Shown one piece after another: positions 15,631 through 18,642 of a stretch of 18,642 nucleotides of DNA (positions are counted from its first letter, which is position 1; the number at the start of each line of letters is the position of its first letter). Under the pieces are notes generated by a model, which was given only the letters and a program-made list of their open reading frames with translations, was not told where the DNA came from and ran no database searches. Origin of the DNA: JAYWDA01 sp043779185 (GTDB taxonomy: Bacteria; Bdellovibrionota; Bdellovibrionia; Bdellovibrionales; Bdellovibrionaceae); NCBI GenBank assembly GCA_043779185.1, contig JAYWEQ010000190.1, forward strand, positions 1 through 18,642. Direction: 5' to 3'. The translations under genes and the position numbers were made by a program.

Positions 15631-15708
15631 GCGGGAATCAGGAATCTAAAGGTTTTAAGGAGACTTCGCAAGCCCCTGAATAGAAATTGAAGTAATTTCG
15701 CGACTTTT

Positions 15709-15987
15709 TTACTCGTCAGTCACCATGTTCGACGTCACAACATGGCAATCACTTTTTAACAGACGGACTTGAACAATGGAATCGTCCACCATTGTGACAT
15801 TGTAAGATATCGCTTGATTCGACTCGGCTTGGACAACGGCACTTTCGGCGACAATATAGCGCAAATTGATTTGGTTCTCACTGGCTGCAAATAAGCGAGC
15901 CCCAAGAATAGCTTGGCTTTCGCAAAGGGACTGAGCCCAGCTAAAAGAACTAGAAAAACACACTAATAAAACAAGAACAGATCGCAT
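15709..15987 (-). CDS. Small exported protein, unknown function
   Basis: A 92-residue protein with a clear signal peptide: Arg2, hydrophobic VLVLLVCFSSSFSW, and a cleavage site after about SWAQ (residues 16-19). The mature part is about 73 residues, mainly beta-prone (INLRYIVAESAVVQ, YNVTMV, SIVQVRLL), with two cysteines (Cys22 and Cys81) that could form a disulfide in the periplasm. AAGGG lies 8 nt before the ATG. No family is recognised. It stands 146 bp after ETF-QO and 128 bp before rlmL, with its own probable promoter region, so it may be a single-gene unit. Confidence 0.65.
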   Translation of the reverse strand: MRSVLVLLVCFSSSFSWAQSLCESQAILGARLFAASENQINLRYIVAESAVVQAESNQAISYNVTMVDDSIVQVRLLKSDCHVVTSNMVTDE

Positions 15988-16045
15988 TGGCAGAACCCTT
16001 TATATAAAACTTTAATTGAAGTGAAGTTAACTGAAAGATCGCCCA

Positions 16046-16079
16046 TTGAATAATCAGTTGAATAAAACTAATTATTCAT
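16046..16079. repeat. TTGAATAA repeat cluster upstream of the small exported protein gene
   Basis: TTGAATAA occurs at 16046-16053 and 16058-16065, and its near-complement TTATTCAT at 16072-16079. They are 12 and 14 bp apart, near one helical turn each, about 60-90 bp upstream of the ATG at 15987. This could be a regulator-binding array; the region is AT-rich, so chance is possible. Confidence 0.35.
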
Positions 16080-16133
16080 AAAATTGATAACGAATCGTTT
16101 AATATTCTTGTTAATTCAGCCTCAGTCGCTGAT

Positions 16134-17861
16134 CTAGGTCTCGGTGTATTTAGGCCCGCCGCCACCCTCGGGAACGGTCCATTCGATATTTTCAAAAGGG
16201 CACTTTAGATCGCAGGTTTTACAATGAATACAGTTCGTGTAGTTCACCTGCAACTCCATCTGGCCCTGGTGCACGCCGGACGGAATCATTTCATAAACAC
16301 TGGCCGGGCAAAAAAGATTGCACGGCGATTTATATTGCGGCTGGCAAACCGTGCGGCAAATATCGGTGTTGGCCACTAGCAAATGATTAGGACTGTCTTC
16401 ATCATGCATGGTGCCCGTTAAATAAACGCTCGAAAGCTTATCAAAGAAAATTTGATTGTCGACCTTTGGCAGCTTCATCTCTTCCCGAGCTGCTTCGTCA
16501 CTGCCCCAAACATCTGCGACCTTCTGGGTGGTCTTCGCATCGACAGGGTCGGCAGCACCATCAGAAAAGCTCCAGCCACCTGTCATTTCTTGCAAAGCAA
16601 GACCTGGCAAAGACGCAATCAATCCCTTGCTTAAAGTATGATGGAAATTTCGAACACGGTAGAGATCTTTTTTAACGTAGCTGGCTTTAATTTTTTCTTC
16701 ATAAGCCCTTGTCACGGTCTCAGAAAAATCACTTTTTTCTAACCCTTGTAAGGCCACTTCCGCCGCCAGCATTCCTGACTTCATGGCCAGATGAATACCC
16801 TTTAGTTTTTGCACATCCACCATGCTGGCTGTATCCCCGCAAACCATCCAACCATTGCCATAAAGTTTTGGCATTGAATACCAACCCCCGGCCGGCAATG
16901 TTTTTCCGCCATAAGCGATGACTTTTCCGCCTTTAATCATGTCTGCAATAAAGGGATGAGTTTTCAATTTTTGCAAATCTCGATGAGGATCTAATAAAGG
17001 ATCTTTGGTGTCTAAGTAAGCCACCAGTCCTAAAATAATTTTATCACCAGGGATTGTATAAATAAAAGTTCCGCCAATACTTTTTTTCAAAGGAAAACCT
17101 AAGGTATGAATCACTTTTCCAGGCTTCACCGTTCCTGTCGGCATTTGGATGACTTCTTTAACGCCTTCTTCGAAAACTTCAGGATTTTTACCTTTGCGAA
17201 GATCTAGTTTTTTAGTGACCTGTTTAAAAAGTGACCCTCGGGTGCCTTCTGCAAAAACGACACATTTTGATTTTAAAATATAACCGGCTTCAAAATTACC
17301 TTTGGGCGCACCCAACTTATCGCGACCTTTATCGCCCGTGCGAACGCCAACAATTTTATCGCCTTCATACAAAGCTTCCACAGCCGCAAAGCCTGCAAAA
17401 ATATTAATTCCCTTCGCTTCACATTGCTGGCCTAACCAGCGATTGAACTTAGATAAAGAAATAATTTGATTTCCCTTATTGTGAAATGGCGGCGGAGTGA
17501 TGGGAAACCGAAGGGCTGATTTTTTTCCTAAAAAATAGACGGCGTCTTCGGTGACTTCCGCGTCCAGAGGACAACCTTTTTCTTTATAATCAGGAATTAG
17601 TTCCTCTAAAGCGGCTGTTTTAAGGACAGCACCCGAAAAACTGTGGGCGCCAATTTCAGGTCCTTTTTCCAGCACGGCAATCATCGGATCTGCAATCGCA
17701 GCCCCTTGTTTTTTACCCTGTTGGATATCTTCATTGTGCTTTTGAACTAGATTTTGCAAATGCAAAGCACAAGACAAACCGGCAGCTCCTCCGCCGACAA
17801 TCAACACGTCCACATCCATGACTTCTCGTTGGACACCTTCAGGAAGATCACTTCGAATCAT
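16134..17861 (-). CDS. Electron-transfer flavoprotein:ubiquinone oxidoreductase (ETF-QO)
   Basis: Membrane-associated FAD and iron-sulfur enzyme that passes electrons from ETF (reduced by acyl-CoA and amino-acid dehydrogenases) to quinone. 575 residues, near the usual length. The FAD dinucleotide motif is VLIVGGGAAGLS (19-30), followed by EKGPEIGAHSFSGAVL, PMPKLYGNG and the GD of CGDTASMVD. The C-terminal iron-sulfur region ends CIHCKTCDLKCPFENIEW followed by PEGGGG, as in the family. Unlike human ETF-QO (four ligand cysteines), there are eight: 502, 506, 514, 518, 544, 547, 550 and 554. AGGAG lies 7 nt before the ATG, overlapping the stop of the small exported protein gene, so they are coupled. 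No etfAB in the window. Confidence 0.95.
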   Translation of the reverse strand: MIRSDLPEGVQREVMDVDVLIVGGGAAGLSCALHLQNLVQKHNEDIQQGKKQGAAIADPMIAVLEKGPEIGAHSFSGAVLKTAALEELIPDYKEKGCPLDAEVTEDAVYFLGKKSALRFPITPPPFHNKGNQIISLSKFNRWLGQQCEAKGINIFAGFAAVEALYEGDKIVGVRTGDKGRDKLGAPKGNFEAGYILKSKCVVFAEGTRGSLFKQVTKKLDLRKGKNPEVFEEGVKEVIQMPTGTVKPGKVIHTLGFPLKKSIGGTFIYTIPGDKIILGLVAYLDTKDPLLDPHRDLQKLKTHPFIADMIKGGKVIAYGGKTLPAGGWYSMPKLYGNGWMVCGDTASMVDVQKLKGIHLAMKSGMLAAEVALQGLEKSDFSETVTRAYEEKIKASYVKKDLYRVRNFHHTLSKGLIASLPGLALQEMTGGWSFSDGAADPVDAKTTQKVADVWGSDEAAREEMKLPKVDNQIFFDKLSSVYLTGTMHDEDSPNHLLVANTDICRTVCQPQYKSPCNLFCPASVYEMIPSGVHQGQMELQVNYTNCIHCKTCDLKCPFENIEWTVPEGGGGPKYTET

Positions 17862-17872
17862 TTGGCCACTCC

Positions 17873-18124
17873 TCAGTCGTCACTGACAGGCTCAGAGGTG
17901 TCTTCCACCACGGGCGCCACTTTTCGAGTGGGGCTGAGCACTTGCACCTGCACTTTTAAATCAGATTCATCCTGGCCACCAGGATAATTTCGACGCTTAG
18001 CACGCTCCTGGATTTCTTCCTGATATCCCGTTTCCGAAACTGTTTTTGACTTCATCGGTTGCCCAGAAACTTCAGGGTGCGCGATCGAACAAAATAAGAA
18101 AGCCAAACCAAAAACAATTTTCAT
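17873..18124 (-). CDS. Small exported protein coupled to ETF-QO, unknown function
   Basis: With the ATG at 18124 the protein has 83 residues. It begins MKIVFGLAFLFCSIAHPEV, a signal peptide with probable cleavage after SIA or EVSG; the Cys is not in a lipobox. The mature part is charged and lacks aromatics and long hydrophobic stretches (KTVSETGYQEEIQERAKR, then a PGGQDESD stretch and an acidic end), so it is probably flexible. The frame stays open upstream to 18172, but only the inner ATG has GAGG 6 nt before it and gives a normal signal peptide. The stop is 11 bp before the ETF-QO start and 55 bp after the amidase gene, suggesting one operon. No family is recognised. Confidence 0.7.
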   Translation of the reverse strand: MKIVFGLAFLFCSIAHPEVSGQPMKSKTVSETGYQEEIQERAKRRNYPGGQDESDLKVQVQVLSPTRKVAPVVEDTSEPVSDD

Positions 18125-18178
18125 CACAAACCTCGAGAGCCTTATTTCAAAGGATTTGGTCGCCATTGTCACTCTCTA

Positions 18179-18642
18179 TCAAGGACGCGGCAGTCGGCGA
18201 TGCGACTTCATAGGAATCTGTTTGCGAACTTGCTGAATTCTGTCTTTTGTCAAGATATGCACTTCAATCGAAGGCTGCGACTTTAATTCTGCGATCACAA
18301 CTCCCCACGGGTCCACCAAAAGCGAGTGCCCATAAGTGCTGCGCTGCCCACCATGGTCCCCTTTATGAATTCCACCCTGGGCACTGGCCGCCACATAAGC
18401 TTGCGTTTCAATCGCTCGCGCCCTTAATAAAACTTCCCAATGAGCCTCACCTGTCTTTGGCAAAAACGACGACGGGACAAGAATCAAATCACATTCCTGC
18501 TGGGCGTAATGGGAATACAATTCAGAAAAGCGAAGATCGTAACAAATACTTTGCCCCATTTTCCAGCCATGAATATTCACGACTGTGGGCTTCAATCCAT
18601 GTTTAAAAACATCTGATTCACAAACCGGCGCCTGACCCTCCA
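18179..18642 (-). CDS. Carbon-nitrogen hydrolase (Nit-type omega-amidase family), C-terminal part (runs off right edge)
   Basis: The frame is open from the right edge to the TGA at 18179, about 154 codons, so the N-terminal part including the catalytic Glu and Lys is missing here. The visible part has the nucleophile segment GQSICYDLRFSELY with its Cys, the helix HWEVLLRARAIETQAYV, GGQRSTYGHSLLVDPWG and an end rich in basic residues. This pattern is that of the Nit1/YafV branch of the nitrilase superfamily, which hydrolyses deaminated glutathione or 2-oxo amides; the substrate is not shown by the sequence. A TTG at 18595 is an internal codon, not the start. It is upstream of the small exported protein and ETF-QO genes, probably in one operon. 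Confidence 0.85.
   Translation of the reverse strand, partial: EGQAPVCESDVFKHGLKPTVVNIHGWKMGQSICYDLRFSELYSHYAQQECDLILVPSSFLPKTGEAHWEVLLRARAIETQAYVAASAQGGIHKGDHGGQRSTYGHSLLVDPWGVVIAELKSQPSIEVHILTKDRIQQVRKQIPMKSHRRLPRP

Noticed and set aside
18125..18172. Longer form of the 83-residue exported protein starting at 18172
   Set aside because: The extra 16 residues would put a charged stretch before the signal peptide, and only the inner ATG has a GAGG at proper distance.
1..18642. Genomic island, prophage, CRISPR or defence system
   Set aside because: No transposase, integrase, phage gene, tRNA junction, direct-repeat array or known defence domain was seen; almost every gene is a recognised core function and composition looks even.

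Overview
The window is a compact bacterial chromosome segment of mostly housekeeping genes, with no mobile element, tRNA, rRNA or CRISPR array visible. LpxD, a BamE-like lipoprotein and Prc show a Gram-negative cell. The AT-leaning composition, a zinc-finger-free TopA with four C-terminal repeats and several lysine-rich proteins fit a Bdellovibrio-like predator (Bdellovibrionota). That placement is an inference from the general look of the proteins; no database comparison was run.

Layout, left to right. Positions 1-2329 (minus) form an operon of 2-oxo acid dehydrogenase E1 alpha, E1 beta and the start of a class I methyltransferase that runs off the left edge. Its promoter region, 2330-2456, holds a nested inverted repeat and a strong hairpin. 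Next on the minus strand are the periplasmic protease Prc (2457-4490), a HAD-fold protein with a C-terminal QLSLF motif (4596-5462) and topA (5468-8206), the last two in one operon. A divergent spacer leads to a plus-strand HAD-IIB phosphatase (8378-9157), closed by a bidirectional terminator. Facing it on the minus strand are an overlooked 36-residue basic protein gene (9214-9324), tex (9334-11802), infA (11851-12069) and a histone-H1-like Lys/Ala/Pro-rich protein (12111-12680): a translation and RNA-binding group. Divergent from these, lpxD and a BamE-like lipoprotein (12811-14424) serve the outer membrane. The right part (minus) carries rlmL, a small exported protein, an ETF:quinone oxidoreductase with eight C-terminal cysteines, a small exported protein, and the C-terminal part of a Nit-type amidase cut by the right edge.

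Two metabolic units stand out: the E1 pair, which feeds branched-chain or related 2-oxo acids to acyl-CoA, and ETF-QO, which passes electrons from acyl-CoA oxidation to quinone. Both suit an organism living on amino acids and lipids. No large undescribed system is evident. The best leads are small: the putative beta-clamp motif on the HAD protein next to topA, the 36-residue basic protein behind tex, and the extra cysteines in ETF-QO. Start codons were moved inward from the longest frame for E1 beta, E1 alpha, Prc and the 83-residue exported protein, because a Shine-Dalgarno sequence sits at the right distance only for the inner ATG. No stretch above 300 bases lacks a gene; the longest spacer is 8207-8377.
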